A stretch of 54,398 nucleotides of DNA. Origin: JAKOQB01 sp036824465. Its GTDB lineage: Bacteria > Pseudomonadota > Gammaproteobacteria > Burkholderiales > Burkholderiaceae_F. The position numbers were made by a program, and so were the translations under genes. A model generated the notes under the pieces. That model saw nothing but the letters and a program-made list of their open reading frames with translations, had not been told where the DNA came from and made no database searches. Location: positions 1 to 54,398 of the forward strand of contig DAITAC010000015.1 in the NCBI GenBank assembly GCA_036824465.1. The letters are read 5' to 3'. Shown here piece by piece: positions 27,517 through 36,099 of this stretch (its first letter is position 1; every line of letters begins with the position of its first letter).

Positions 27517-28239
27517 CTATGCGCTCGCTTCGCCCAGATACGCTTCGCGTACCTTTGACTCGTGCAGTAGATCGCTCGCAGCGCCGGACAGGGTAATGAG
27601 GCCTGATTCCATCACGTAGGCGCGGTGTGCAGCCTCGAGCGCGAGGCGCGCGTTCTGCTCGACCAGCAGCACGGGAATCTTCTGGGCCGACACTGAGCGC
27701 ACGACATCGAAGATCTTCTCCACCATTAGTGGCGACAGACCCATCGACGGTTCGTCCATCAGCAACAGCTTTGGACGACTCATCAGTGCGCGCGCCATGG
27801 CCAGCATCTGCTGCTCGCCGCCAGACAGCGTGCCGGCGAGCTGCCGTGCACGCTCGCGCAGGCGCGGAAACGTCTCGAACATGCGTTCCATGTCCGTCTT
27901 GGCTTCCGTCGCATCGTTGCGCGCGAACGCACCCATCTGCAGGTTTTCGGTGACTGTCATCCGTGCGAACACGCCGCGACCCTCGGGGACCATCGCCAGG
28001 CCCTGGGTCAGCAACTGATGCGGCGCCATCCCGCGAGTGGACTTGCCCATGTACTCGACGGTGCCGCTCCACGCCTGCGTGCCGGTGACCGCCTTCAAGG
28101 TCGTCGTCTTGCCGGCCCCGTTGGCGCCGATCAGCGTCACGAGTTCGCCCGCGTGCACTTCGAGGTCGATGCCCTTGACGGCCTGGATTCCTCCGTACGC
28201 GACCTTGAGTCCGGCGATTTTCAGGACGACGTCGCTCAC
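27517..28239 (-). CDS. livF: Branched-chain amino acid ABC transporter ATPase LivF
   Basis: A 240-residue ATPase. Walker A is GANGAGKTT, starting at residue 38; the signature LSGGEQQM and Walker B LLLMDEPSMGLSP follow. The start GTG overlaps the livG stop (GTGA); codons further upstream in this frame are a shadow of livG. It is the last gene of the liv operon, converging on the propionyl-CoA operon with a 38-bp gap. Confidence 0.9.
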   Translation of the reverse strand: MSDVVLKIAGLKVAYGGIQAVKGIDLEVHAGELVTLIGANGAGKTTTLKAVTGTQAWSGTVEYMGKSTRGMAPHQLLTQGLAMVPEGRGVFARMTVTENLQMGAFARNDATEAKTDMERMFETFPRLRERARQLAGTLSGGEQQMLAMARALMSRPKLLLMDEPSMGLSPLMVEKIFDVVRSVSAQKIPVLLVEQNARLALEAAHRAYVMESGLITLSGAASDLLHESKVREAYLGEASA

Positions 28240-29027
28240 GCGGCCTCCTTCCCGGCCGGTTTGTGCGCGCCGCCGAGGTAGGCCTCGATCACCGCAGCAT
28301 TGCGCTGCACGTCCGCCGGCGTTCCCTCGGCAATGATCTTGCCGTAGTCGAGTACCGTCACACGATCGCACAGTCCCATCACCAGCTTCACGTCGTGCTC
28401 GATCAGGAGGATCGTGGCGCTATCCTTGCGGATGTTCGACAACAGACCGCGCAGCGACATCTTCTCAGTCGCGTTCATGCCGGCCGCAGGTTCGTCGAGC
28501 GCGAGCAGCTTGGGGTCGGTTGCAAGTGCGCGCGCAATCTCGAGCCGGCGCTGATCTCCGTAGGCGAGCGTGCGTGCCTGGTAGTCGGCGTACTTCGCTA
28601 TGCCGACGTAGTCGAGCAGTTCCAGCGAGCGTTTCCTGATCGCCGCTTCCTCCAGGAGGGTAGCGCGCGTGCGCAGCACTGCACCGAGCGCGGTTGCCTT
28701 GGTGCGTACGTGGCGCCCGACCATCACATTCTCGAGCGCGGTCATGTCAGGAAACAGGCGGATGTTCTGGAATGTCCGCGCAATGCCCGCTTCGGCGACC
28801 TTGTGCGGCGCGCTCGGCGAGTACGGCTTGCGGTCGAGTTCGAATGTGCCCGAGTCGGGCGTGTACAGGCCGGTGATGACGTTGAAGAACGTCGTCTTGC
28901 CAGCGCCGTTGGGACCAATCAGTCCATAGATCTGTCCGCGCTCGATGTGGACACCGACCTCGGAAAGCGCCTGGAGTCCGCCGAATCGCTTGTTGACACC
29001 CTTGACTTCGAGAATCGTGTCGCTCAT
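28236..29027 (-). CDS. livG: Branched-chain amino acid ABC transporter ATPase LivG
   Basis: A 263-residue ATPase with Walker A GPNGAGKTT from residue 38, the LAYGDQRRLEIARAL signature typical of LivG, Walker B LLALDEPAAGMN and the C-terminal extension characteristic of the LivG group. It pairs with LivF to drive the LivHM channel. It lies 15 bp after livM. Confidence 0.9.
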   Translation of the reverse strand: MSDTILEVKGVNKRFGGLQALSEVGVHIERGQIYGLIGPNGAGKTTFFNVITGLYTPDSGTFELDRKPYSPSAPHKVAEAGIARTFQNIRLFPDMTALENVMVGRHVRTKATALGAVLRTRATLLEEAAIRKRSLELLDYVGIAKYADYQARTLAYGDQRRLEIARALATDPKLLALDEPAAGMNATEKMSLRGLLSNIRKDSATILLIEHDVKLVMGLCDRVTVLDYGKIIAEGTPADVQRNAAVIEAYLGGAHKPAGKEAA

Positions 29028-29042
29028 CGCTGGTTCACCCGA

Positions 29043-30176
29043 TCAGGCGGTCTGAGGCTTGCCGGGGCGCGCCGCCGGATTGACACCGTGCTCCGGCGCC
29101 GGCCACAGGCCTTTGGGTCGATACAGCATGATGAAGACCATCGCGAGGCCATACAGAAGCATGCGCAGCACTTCGGCGTCCATCAGCACCTTCCCGAACA
29201 ACTGCTCCTGGATCGGCACAACGGTATGCCGCAGCAGCTCGGGGAAGATTGACAGCAGCACGGCGCCCAGAATCACGCCCGGAATATGGCCCAGCCCACC
29301 AAGCACGATCATCGCCAGCACGATGATCGACTCCATCAGCGAGAACGACTCCGGCGAAACGAAGCCCTGGAACGCCGAGAACATCGTGCCCGACACGCCA
29401 CCGAACGTCGCGCCGAGCGCGAATGCGAGCAGCTTGACGTTGCGAACGTTGATACCCATTGCCTTGGCTGCAATGTCGTCCTCCCGTATTGCCATCCAAG
29501 CGCGGCCCAACCGCGAGTCCTGCAGCCGGATGCAGATCACGATCGTGACGAGCATCAGGAACAGGAACAGGTAGTAGTACAGATAAACCGATGGCAGCGT
29601 GGTAAAGCCGATATCGACCGTGCGCCCGAAGTTCAGACCGACGATCGTGACCGGATCGATCAGCGTGATGCCCTGCGGGCCATTGGTGAAGTTCAGCGGC
29701 GCATTCAGGTTGTTAAGGAAGATCCGGATGATTTCGCCGAAGCCGAGCGTCACAATCGCCAGGTAGTCGCCACGCAGCTTGAGCACCGGCGCGCCGAGGA
29801 TGACACCGAAGAACGCTGCGATCGCCGCGCCCATCGGAATCACCAGCCAGATGGAGGTGTGCAGGCCCTGTGGAAACGCCGCTGCCACCGCCTCGAAGTT
29901 GCCGATCAGGTGAGGCGAGGCGAGCAGCGCGTATGTGTAGGCGCCGACCGCATAGAACGCGATGTATCCCAGATCGAGCAGTCCCGCAAAGCCGACGACG
30001 ATATTCAGCCCGAGAGCCAGCATCACGTAAAGCGCCGCGAAGGCCAGCGCACGCACCCATGCGTTGCCGAAGTAACCGGCGGCGAAAGGCAGCACCAGCA
30101 GAACGACCCCGACCGCGCACATCGCGGCGAATGCGGCGGCTGGCTTGTCGCGCAGGCTGGGGAAGAAGAGCGTCAT
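29043..30176 (-). CDS. livM: Branched-chain amino acid ABC transporter permease LivM
   Basis: A 377-residue inner-membrane permease with about ten hydrophobic segments. ALGLNIVVGFAGLLDLGYIAFYAVGAY is the hallmark region near the N-terminal third; GDYLAIVTLGFGEIIRI and AMGINVRNVKLLAFALGA follow. The ATG at 30176 is chosen because the upstream residues lack membrane character. It forms the channel with LivH. Confidence 0.88.
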   Translation of the reverse strand: MTLFFPSLRDKPAAAFAAMCAVGVVLLVLPFAAGYFGNAWVRALAFAALYVMLALGLNIVVGFAGLLDLGYIAFYAVGAYTYALLASPHLIGNFEAVAAAFPQGLHTSIWLVIPMGAAIAAFFGVILGAPVLKLRGDYLAIVTLGFGEIIRIFLNNLNAPLNFTNGPQGITLIDPVTIVGLNFGRTVDIGFTTLPSVYLYYYLFLFLMLVTIVICIRLQDSRLGRAWMAIREDDIAAKAMGINVRNVKLLAFALGATFGGVSGTMFSAFQGFVSPESFSLMESIIVLAMIVLGGLGHIPGVILGAVLLSIFPELLRHTVVPIQEQLFGKVLMDAEVLRMLLYGLAMVFIMLYRPKGLWPAPEHGVNPAARPGKPQTA

Positions 30177-30193
30177 GCCGGACTCCTCGGAAC

Positions 30194-31123
30194 TCAGGCG
30201 CGATCGGCGATGCGCTCGCCCAACAGGCCCGACGGTCGCACGATCAACACCAGGCACAGCACGATGAACGCGAACACATCCTGGTAATGCGAGCCGAGGA
30301 TGCCACCGGTCAACTGACCGATGTAACCCGCGCCGAGTGCTTCGATCAGCCCGAGCAAAATGCCGCCGACCATCGCGCCGGGAATGTTACCGATACCGCC
30401 CAGCACCGCGGCGGTGAAAGCCTTCAGACCGGGCAAGAAGCCCATGTAGAAGTGCGCGACGCCGTAGGTGGCCGCGATCATCACGCCGGCCACCGCGGCC
30501 AGGGCGGCGCCGATCGCGAATGTCACCGCGATGACGAAGTCGGGGTTCACGCCCATCAGGCCGGCCACACGCGGATTCTCGGCGGTGGCGCGCATCGCGC
30601 GGCCGAGCCGGGTCCGGTTCACCAGCAGCATCAGTCCGATCATGATGATCGCCGATAACGCAATCACCAAGATCTTGGTGTTCGTGACCGTCGCACCCGC
30701 AAACTGAATCGGATCCTGCGGCAGCAATTGCGGAAACGTCATGTAGTTGCGGCCCCAGATGATCATCGCCAGCGTTTGCAGCGTGATCGATACGCCGATT
30801 GCCGTGATCAGCGGGGCCAGCCGCGGAGCGTTGCGCAACGGCCGGTAGGCGACGCGTTCGATCACCAGACTGACGATCACGCACACCGGGATCGCGACCA
30901 CGGTGCCCGCGATCAGCAGAACCCAGCCGGGTGCCTCGGGAAACTGGGCCTTCAGAAACATGATGGTAGTCAACGCGGTCAGCGCACCGACCATCAACAC
31001 ATCGCCGTGCGCGAAATTGATCAGATTCAGGATCCCGTAGACCATCGTGTAGCCGAGCGCGATCAGCGAATAAAGGCTGCCGAGCACCAAGCCGTTCAAG
31101 ATCTGCTGGATCAAGGTTTCCAT
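30194..31123 (-). CDS. livH: Branched-chain amino acid ABC transporter permease LivH
   Basis: A 309-residue permease with around eight hydrophobic segments. It starts METLIQQILNGLVLGSLYSL, includes IALGYTMVYGILNLINFAHGD, the classic LivH signature, and GRAMRATAENPRVAGLMG, the loop contacting the ATPase. It lies 17 bp before livM. The binding-protein gene is 132 bp upstream behind a terminator-like hairpin, a common arrangement that gives excess receptor. Confidence 0.9.
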   Translation of the reverse strand: METLIQQILNGLVLGSLYSLIALGYTMVYGILNLINFAHGDVLMVGALTALTTIMFLKAQFPEAPGWVLLIAGTVVAIPVCVIVSLVIERVAYRPLRNAPRLAPLITAIGVSITLQTLAMIIWGRNYMTFPQLLPQDPIQFAGATVTNTKILVIALSAIIMIGLMLLVNRTRLGRAMRATAENPRVAGLMGVNPDFVIAVTFAIGAALAAVAGVMIAATYGVAHFYMGFLPGLKAFTAAVLGGIGNIPGAMVGGILLGLIEALGAGYIGQLTGGILGSHYQDVFAFIVLCLVLIVRPSGLLGERIADRA

Positions 31124-31203
31124 GGGCCCCTTCCGGCGCGTCTGGCTCTGGTCGAGTTCGCGCGACCGCGCATCGTATCAAGTTGCCATGTCGCAGTGCA
31201 GCC

Positions 31204-31235
31204 CTTCAAAAGAAACGGCACCCGCAGGTGCCGTT
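31204..31235 (-). terminator. Hairpin terminator between livK and livH
   Basis: AACGGCACC and GGTGCCGTT (31214-31222 / 31227-31235) form a 9-bp stem with a CGCA loop. On the minus strand it is followed by TTCTTTTG. It lies 20 bp after the livK stop and would allow partial termination, giving more receptor than permease. Confidence 0.75.
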
Positions 31236-31255
31236 GCCTCGCTTCGCGACGTGGA

Positions 31256-32437
31256 TCAACGCGAGGTCGAGATGTACTCCAGCTTGCCTTCCTTGACCTT
31301 GAACATCGAGATCGCGCCACCCTTGATGTCGCCCTTTTCGTCGAAGGCGATGGTGCCGGTCAGGCCGGGGTAGTTGGTTGCCGGCATCGCGGCAGTGATC
31401 GAGGCGCGGTCGGCCTTGCCGGCGCGCTTGATCGCGTCGGCGATCACATACACGGCATCGTAGCTGTAGGGCGAGTAGACCTGCACGTCCTGGTTGAACT
31501 TCGTCTTGTACCTGGTTTTGAAATCCTCACCTTTCGCCAGCTTTTCCACCGCTTCGCCGGCCATCGAGCAGGTCAGAACGCCCGAGGCGTCGCCCGCCAG
31601 CTTGATGAATTCGGGCGAGCACACGCCGTCGCCGGCCAGCATCGGCGCCTTGATGCCGAGTTGCTTCATCTGCTTGGCCATCGGTGCCGCCGTGGCGTCC
31701 ATGCCGCCGTACATCACGACGTCCGGCTTCGTCGCACGGATCTTGGTGAGAATGGCGTTGAAGTCAGTGGCTTTGTCATTGGTGAACTCGCGCGCGACAA
31801 CCTTGACGCCTTTTTCCTTCGCGACCTTTTCGACCACATCGGCCAGACCCTGCCCATAGGCAGTGCGGTCATCGATGATGGCGATCGTCTTCGCCTTCAT
31901 TTCGTTGGCTGCGTAGTTGGCGAGCACCGCACCCTGCTGATTGTCATTGGCGACCACGCGGAATGTCGTCTTGAAGCCCTGGTCGGTCAGCTTGGGATTA
32001 GTGGCCGAAGGCGAGATCTGCGTCATGCTGACGTCCGAATAGATCTTTGACGCCGGGATCGAAGTGCCCGAGTTCAGGTGGCCGACGACCGCGACCGCGC
32101 CAGAGTCGACGATCTTCTGTGCGGCAATCGTGCCCTCTTTCGGATCGGCTTTGTCGTCTTCGGCAGCGAGTTCGAACTTGTAGGTCGCGTCACCAGCCTT
32201 GATACCGCCGGCGGCGTTGATCTCGTCGATCGCCATGCGGGCGCCGTTCTCGTTGTCCTTGCCCAGATGCGCGATGCCACCGGTGAGCGGTGCGACGTGG
32301 CCAATCTTGATAACCGTCTGTGCCGGCGCAGCGGCCTTCGCAGCCTCTTTCTTTGCCGGTTCTTCCTTCTTGCCGCATGCAGCCAGTGCGACCGCCACCG
32401 CGATTGCGATCGGTGCCAGCTTGGTGATCTTTGACAT
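31256..32437 (-). CDS. livK: Branched-chain amino acid-binding lipoprotein (LivK/LivJ type)
   Basis: A 393-residue type-1 periplasmic binding protein. The signal ends in a lipobox (LAAC, C21), followed by a Lys/Glu/Ala-rich linker. The mature domain has VIKIGHVAPLTGG, NGARMAIDEINAAGG and the C-terminal YSYDAVYVIADAIKRA. It binds Leu/Ile/Val-like ligands and delivers them to LivHMGF. The start at 32437 gives a normal signal peptide; upstream in-frame codons do not look coding. Confidence 0.88.
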   Translation of the reverse strand: MSKITKLAPIAIAVAVALAACGKKEEPAKKEAAKAAAPAQTVIKIGHVAPLTGGIAHLGKDNENGARMAIDEINAAGGIKAGDATYKFELAAEDDKADPKEGTIAAQKIVDSGAVAVVGHLNSGTSIPASKIYSDVSMTQISPSATNPKLTDQGFKTTFRVVANDNQQGAVLANYAANEMKAKTIAIIDDRTAYGQGLADVVEKVAKEKGVKVVAREFTNDKATDFNAILTKIRATKPDVVMYGGMDATAAPMAKQMKQLGIKAPMLAGDGVCSPEFIKLAGDASGVLTCSMAGEAVEKLAKGEDFKTRYKTKFNQDVQVYSPYSYDAVYVIADAIKRAGKADRASITAAMPATNYPGLTGTIAFDEKGDIKGGAISMFKVKEGKLEYISTSR

Positions 32438-32652
32438 GGATGTTTCTCCTCGACGCTTCGTCATTCTCGGATTCAGCTCATGGGTTTCGGCGACCGGCGA
32501 AGCGGAAGGGTGCGGCCGCGAAAGCGCAGGATTGTACCCGCGCGATGCGGCACCGCAATGCGGGGCATTTCCCGGTTCGGCTTGACGGAGTCCGTTTTGC
32601 TCACGGCTGCCGATCGCGAATGCACTAACGCACGGTCGGCACAAATTGAATC

Positions 32653-32670
32653 GGGGCGCCGTAGCGCCCC
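32653..32670 (-). terminator. GC-rich hairpin downstream of the cytochrome gene
   Basis: GGGGCGC and GCGCCCC enclose CGTA (7-bp stem), 45 bp past the cytochrome stop on the minus strand. The following minus-strand bases (GATTCAATTTG) contain only a weak T-run, so termination may be partial. Confidence 0.5.
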
Positions 32671-32715
32671 GGAAAACCCGCTGTGCCTGGTCGCACAGCG
32701 CAACGGTACTGCCGA

Positions 32716-33024
32716 TTACTTAGCCGTCAGCACCCACTTGGCGAGGGTTTGTGCCTCCGCCTCGCTTACCTGGGGATTCGCGGGCATTGGCACCTGGCCC
32801 CACGCCCCCACGCCACCTTCACGGATCTTCTTCGCCAGCTTGTTGGCGGCGTCCTTATCGGTCGCATATTTCGCGGCCACATCCTTGTACGCCGGGCCGA
32901 CCAGTTTCTTGTCGACCGTGTGGCAGGCGAGGCAATTCTTGCTCTTGGCCAGGTCGGCATTGGCGTAGGCCGCACCGCTGGCAAGGGCTAATCCTGAGGC
33001 AAGTACGAATGCAAACTGTTTCAT
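32716..33024 (-). CDS. Class I cytochrome c (c-551/c8 type)
   Basis: A 102-residue periplasmic protein with a signal peptide cleaved near residue 21 (AAYA-N). Haem attaches at C31-LA-C34-H35, and the axial methionine is M80 in QVPMPANP. The length and the GPAYKDVAAKY motif match c-551-type electron carriers that shuttle electrons to terminal oxidases or reductases. A longer in-frame start exists, but the chosen ATG begins a normal signal sequence (MKQFAFVLASG). Confidence 0.88.
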   Translation of the reverse strand: MKQFAFVLASGLALASGAAYANADLAKSKNCLACHTVDKKLVGPAYKDVAAKYATDKDAANKLAKKIREGGVGAWGQVPMPANPQVSEAEAQTLAKWVLTAK

Positions 33025-33165
33025 CGCGCGCTCCATTCGAAAGGGGGTTTCTGTCGTGATCATCCGCCGGTCCGCGAGTTTAACGGCTCAGTCAGGCGAT
33101 CGTTGACCGGGACCGGGGGCCCGGGTCTATAGTTGATCGGGTTTTCACATTGCGGATGGCATCGA

Positions 33166-33411
33166 ATGTGGCTCTTGATGTTCGCGGTCCTGCTTCTGGT
33201 CCTCAAACTCGCGGGATTCCCGCCGCAAGTGGAGGAATTGTCATGGTGGTGGGTGGCTGCGCCGTTTGCCTTGGCCTTTGTGTGGTTCGAATTCATCGAG
33301 CGCAACCTTGGACTGGACAAGAAGAAGGCGTTTGACGAGCTGCAGAAAGCCAAGCAAGAGCGGGTCAAGAAGAACATGGAGCGCGACAAGAGCTATCGCC
33401 CGCCGCGCTGA
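33166..33411 (+). CDS. Small Trp-rich membrane protein (TIGR04438-like)
   Basis: An 81-residue protein. An N-terminal membrane helix (MWLLMFAVLLLVLKLAGF) is followed by a Trp-rich segment (LSWWWVAAPFALAFVWFEFIE), then a charged, basic C-terminal helix rich in Lys/Glu. This is the pattern of the short Trp-rich family seen in betaproteobacteria; its function is unknown. An upstream in-frame ATG at 33133 would add 11 unlikely residues. Confidence 0.7.
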   Translation: MWLLMFAVLLLVLKLAGFPPQVEELSWWWVAAPFALAFVWFEFIERNLGLDKKKAFDELQKAKQERVKKNMERDKSYRPPR

Positions 33412-33429
33412 CCCGCGGCTGGGAGGCCG

Positions 33430-35115
33430 TTAGAACAATCGCTCATCGGTGATCGCGCCCTTGCTGGCGGTCGACACCAGCTTGGCGAACTTCGCCAGCA
33501 CCCCTTTGGTGTAACGCGGCGGCGGAGGGTTCCACGTCGCGCGCCGGCGCGCCAGCTCGTCATCGGGCACATTCAGCTGCAGCAGGAGGCGATGGGCGTC
33601 GATCGTGACCGAGTCGCCTTCCCGAATCAGTGCGATATTGCCGCCGACGAACGCTTCGGGCGCGACATGACCCACGACCATGCCCCAGGTGCCACCCGAG
33701 AAGCGGCCATCGGTGATCAGTCCGACGCTTTCACCCAATCCCTTGCCAATCAGGGCCGAGGTCGGGGACAGCATCTCCCGCATCCCAGGGCCGCCTTTGG
33801 GGCCTTCATAGCGGATGATCACGACGTCGCCCGCCTTGATCTTGTCGGCCAGGATCGCCTCCATCGCCGCGTCCTCGGAATCGAACACGCGTGCCGGCCC
33901 GGTCATCGCAGGGTTCTTCAGTCCGGTGATCTTTGCCACGCAGCCTTCGGGCGCCAGGTTGCCCTTGAGGATGGCCAGGTGGCCGTGCGCATAAAGCGGC
34001 TTGTTGAACGGATGGATAACGTCTTGATTTGCGCGCGGCTCGGCAGGCACGTCTCTCAGCATCTCAGCCAGCGTCCTGCCGGTAATCGTCATGCAGTCGC
34101 CGTGCAGCAGGCCATTGGCGAGCAGGATCTTGAGCACCTGCGGGACTCCGCCGGCGCGATGCAGGTCGGTGGCGACGTATTTGCCCGATGGCTTGAGGTC
34201 GCAAAGCACGGGCACCTTGCGGCGGATCGCCTCGAAATCATCGATCGTAAACGGCACACCGGCCGAGTGCGCGATCGCCAGATAGTGCAGCAGCGCATTG
34301 GTGCTGCCGCCCACCGCCATGATCAGTGCGATCGCGTTCTCGATCGACTTGCGCGTGATGATGTCGCTGGGCTTGAGCTTGTTCCTGATCGCGTCGATCA
34401 GCACGCGCGCCGCTTCCGCCGTCGAGTCGACCTTTTCCTGATCCGGATTTGCCTGTGTCGATGAATACAGCAGGCTCATGCCGAGCGCCTCGAATGACGA
34501 ACTCATTGTGTTGGCGGTGTACATGCCGCCGCATGAGCCCGAACCCGGAATGCAGCGCCGCTCGATTTCCTTGAAGTCGGTTTCGTTCAAGCGCCCCGCA
34601 GTGAACTCGCCGACGGCCTCGAACGCGGAGACGATCGTCAGATCCTTGCCCTTGTAGTTGCCGGGTTTGACCGTACCGCCATACACGTAGATTGCCGGCA
34701 CGTTGCAGCGCGCGATGGCCATCAAGCCGCCGGGCATGTTCTTGTCGCAGCCGCCGATGACGATGACACCATCCATCCACTGGCCATTGACACAGGTCTC
34801 GATGCAATCGGCGATCACCTCGCGCGATACCAGCGAATATTTCATGCCCTCGGTGCCCATGCCGATGCCGTCGGAAATCGTCGGCACCCCGAACACCTGG
34901 GAATTGGCATTGCATTTACCGATTTCGGCGATCGCCGCATCGGCCAGTTTCTGCAGACCCGAATTGCAGGGGGTGATGGTTGAATGCCCGTTGGCGACGC
35001 CGACCATCGGTTTGTCGAAGTCGGCATCCTTGTAACCCATCGCGTAGTACATGGCGCGATTGGCCGAGCGCGCCACGCCTTGCGTGACATTTCTTGAGCG
35101 GTCGTTGTTTGCCAT
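33430..35115 (-). CDS. ilvD: Dihydroxy-acid dehydratase
   Basis: A 561-residue enzyme, the usual length. Iron-sulfur ligand motifs GGCDKNMPGG and GSGSCGGMYTANTM are present, and the C-terminal TDGRFSGGTWGMVVGHVAPEA binds substrate and Mg. It dehydrates 2,3-dihydroxy-acids to the 2-keto acids of Ile and Val. It is divergent from lgt, and the shared upstream region contains inverted GTCGGGA arrays. Confidence 0.95.
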   Translation of the reverse strand: MANNDRSRNVTQGVARSANRAMYYAMGYKDADFDKPMVGVANGHSTITPCNSGLQKLADAAIAEIGKCNANSQVFGVPTISDGIGMGTEGMKYSLVSREVIADCIETCVNGQWMDGVIVIGGCDKNMPGGLMAIARCNVPAIYVYGGTVKPGNYKGKDLTIVSAFEAVGEFTAGRLNETDFKEIERRCIPGSGSCGGMYTANTMSSSFEALGMSLLYSSTQANPDQEKVDSTAEAARVLIDAIRNKLKPSDIITRKSIENAIALIMAVGGSTNALLHYLAIAHSAGVPFTIDDFEAIRRKVPVLCDLKPSGKYVATDLHRAGGVPQVLKILLANGLLHGDCMTITGRTLAEMLRDVPAEPRANQDVIHPFNKPLYAHGHLAILKGNLAPEGCVAKITGLKNPAMTGPARVFDSEDAAMEAILADKIKAGDVVIIRYEGPKGGPGMREMLSPTSALIGKGLGESVGLITDGRFSGGTWGMVVGHVAPEAFVGGNIALIREGDSVTIDAHRLLLQLNVPDDELARRRATWNPPPPRYTKGVLAKFAKLVSTASKGAITDERLF

Positions 35116-35123
35116 CTGATTCA

Positions 35124-35244
35124 GTCGGGAGTCGGGAGAAACGACGCGCCTGCGCGAGCGTCGCCTACAATCGCGCGCATTCTAGTCGGCCGGAGGTCGC
35201 GTTCCCATCGCGCGGTTCTTGTCGCCCGACTCCCGACTCCCGAC
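35124..35244. repeat. Inverted GTCGGGA arrays bracketing the ilvD/lgt promoter region
   Basis: GTCGGGAGTCGGGAG (35124-35138) recurs as its exact reverse complement at 35230-35244, inside a longer CCCGACT array (35225-35247). The 91-bp loop contains most of the divergent promoter region. Related GTCGGG heptamers occur downstream of fur. The two arms could form a cruciform, or the repeat may be a mobile intergenic element. Confidence 0.8.
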
Positions 35245-35253
35245 TCCGGACTG

Positions 35254-36099
35254 ATGCTCGTCCACCCCCAGTTCGACCCAATCGCGTTTTCCATCGGCCC
35301 GGTCGCCGTGCGCTGGTACGGGTTGATGTACCTGGTCGGGTTCGTCATCTTCATGCTGCTGGCTCGATACCGCGCCAAAGACGCGTGGCGAGGCATGAGC
35401 AGGCAGGACATCGACGATCTGCTTTTCTACGGTGTCCTCGGCGTCATCCTTGGTGGACGCCTGGGCTATGTGCTCTTCTACAAGCCCGGCTACTACCTTG
35501 CCAATCCGCTTGAGGCGCTGATGATCTGGCACGGTGGCATGGCCTCGCACGGCGGCATCATTGGCGTGATCATTGTGATGTGGCTTTTTGCGCGCAGTCG
35601 CGGCAAATCGTTCCTGCGCGTGTGCGATTTCGTCGTGCCGCTGGTACCGCTTGGTCTGGCTGCGGGTCGACTCGGCAACTTCATCAACGGCGAGCTGTGG
35701 GGGCGGCCGGCGGATCCTGGCCTCTGGCCCTGGGCCATGATCTTTCCCCAGGCGGGCGACAACGTGCCGCGTCACCCGTCTCAGCTATACCAGTTTGCCC
35801 TCGAAGGCGTGCTGCTGTTCGTGATCCTGTGGCTCTTCTCGCGCCGGGAGCGACCCGCTGGCGTGGTCGGAAGCGCCTTCCTCGTCGGCTATGGCCTGCT
35901 TCGGCTCATTGCCGAGTTCGGGCGCGAGCCCGACAGTTTCCTGGGCCTGCTGGCGCTGCGCCTGTCAATGGGCCAGTGGCTATCGATTCCAATGGTTGTG
36001 ATCGGTACCGGTTTGATGGTCTACTTCACCCGCTTCAGACCCGCCGCGGCGGTGGCGTCGCCGCGAATCGACAAGAAAGCCCGCAAGGAGACAACATGA
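35254..36099 (+). CDS. lgt: Prolipoprotein diacylglyceryl transferase
   Basis: A 281-residue inner-membrane enzyme with seven or so hydrophobic helices. It has IAFSIGPVAVRWYGLMYLVG at the N-terminus, the active-site H-G-G motif in MASHGGIIG, and the Lgt signature GRLGNFINGELWGRP. It transfers diacylglyceryl from phosphatidylglycerol to the lipobox cysteine of prolipoproteins such as LivK and BamE in this window. Its stop overlaps the next gene's ATG. Confidence 0.93.
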   Translation: MLVHPQFDPIAFSIGPVAVRWYGLMYLVGFVIFMLLARYRAKDAWRGMSRQDIDDLLFYGVLGVILGGRLGYVLFYKPGYYLANPLEALMIWHGGMASHGGIIGVIIVMWLFARSRGKSFLRVCDFVVPLVPLGLAAGRLGNFINGELWGRPADPGLWPWAMIFPQAGDNVPRHPSQLYQFALEGVLLFVILWLFSRRERPAGVVGSAFLVGYGLLRLIAEFGREPDSFLGLLALRLSMGQWLSIPMVVIGTGLMVYFTRFRPAAAVASPRIDKKARKETT

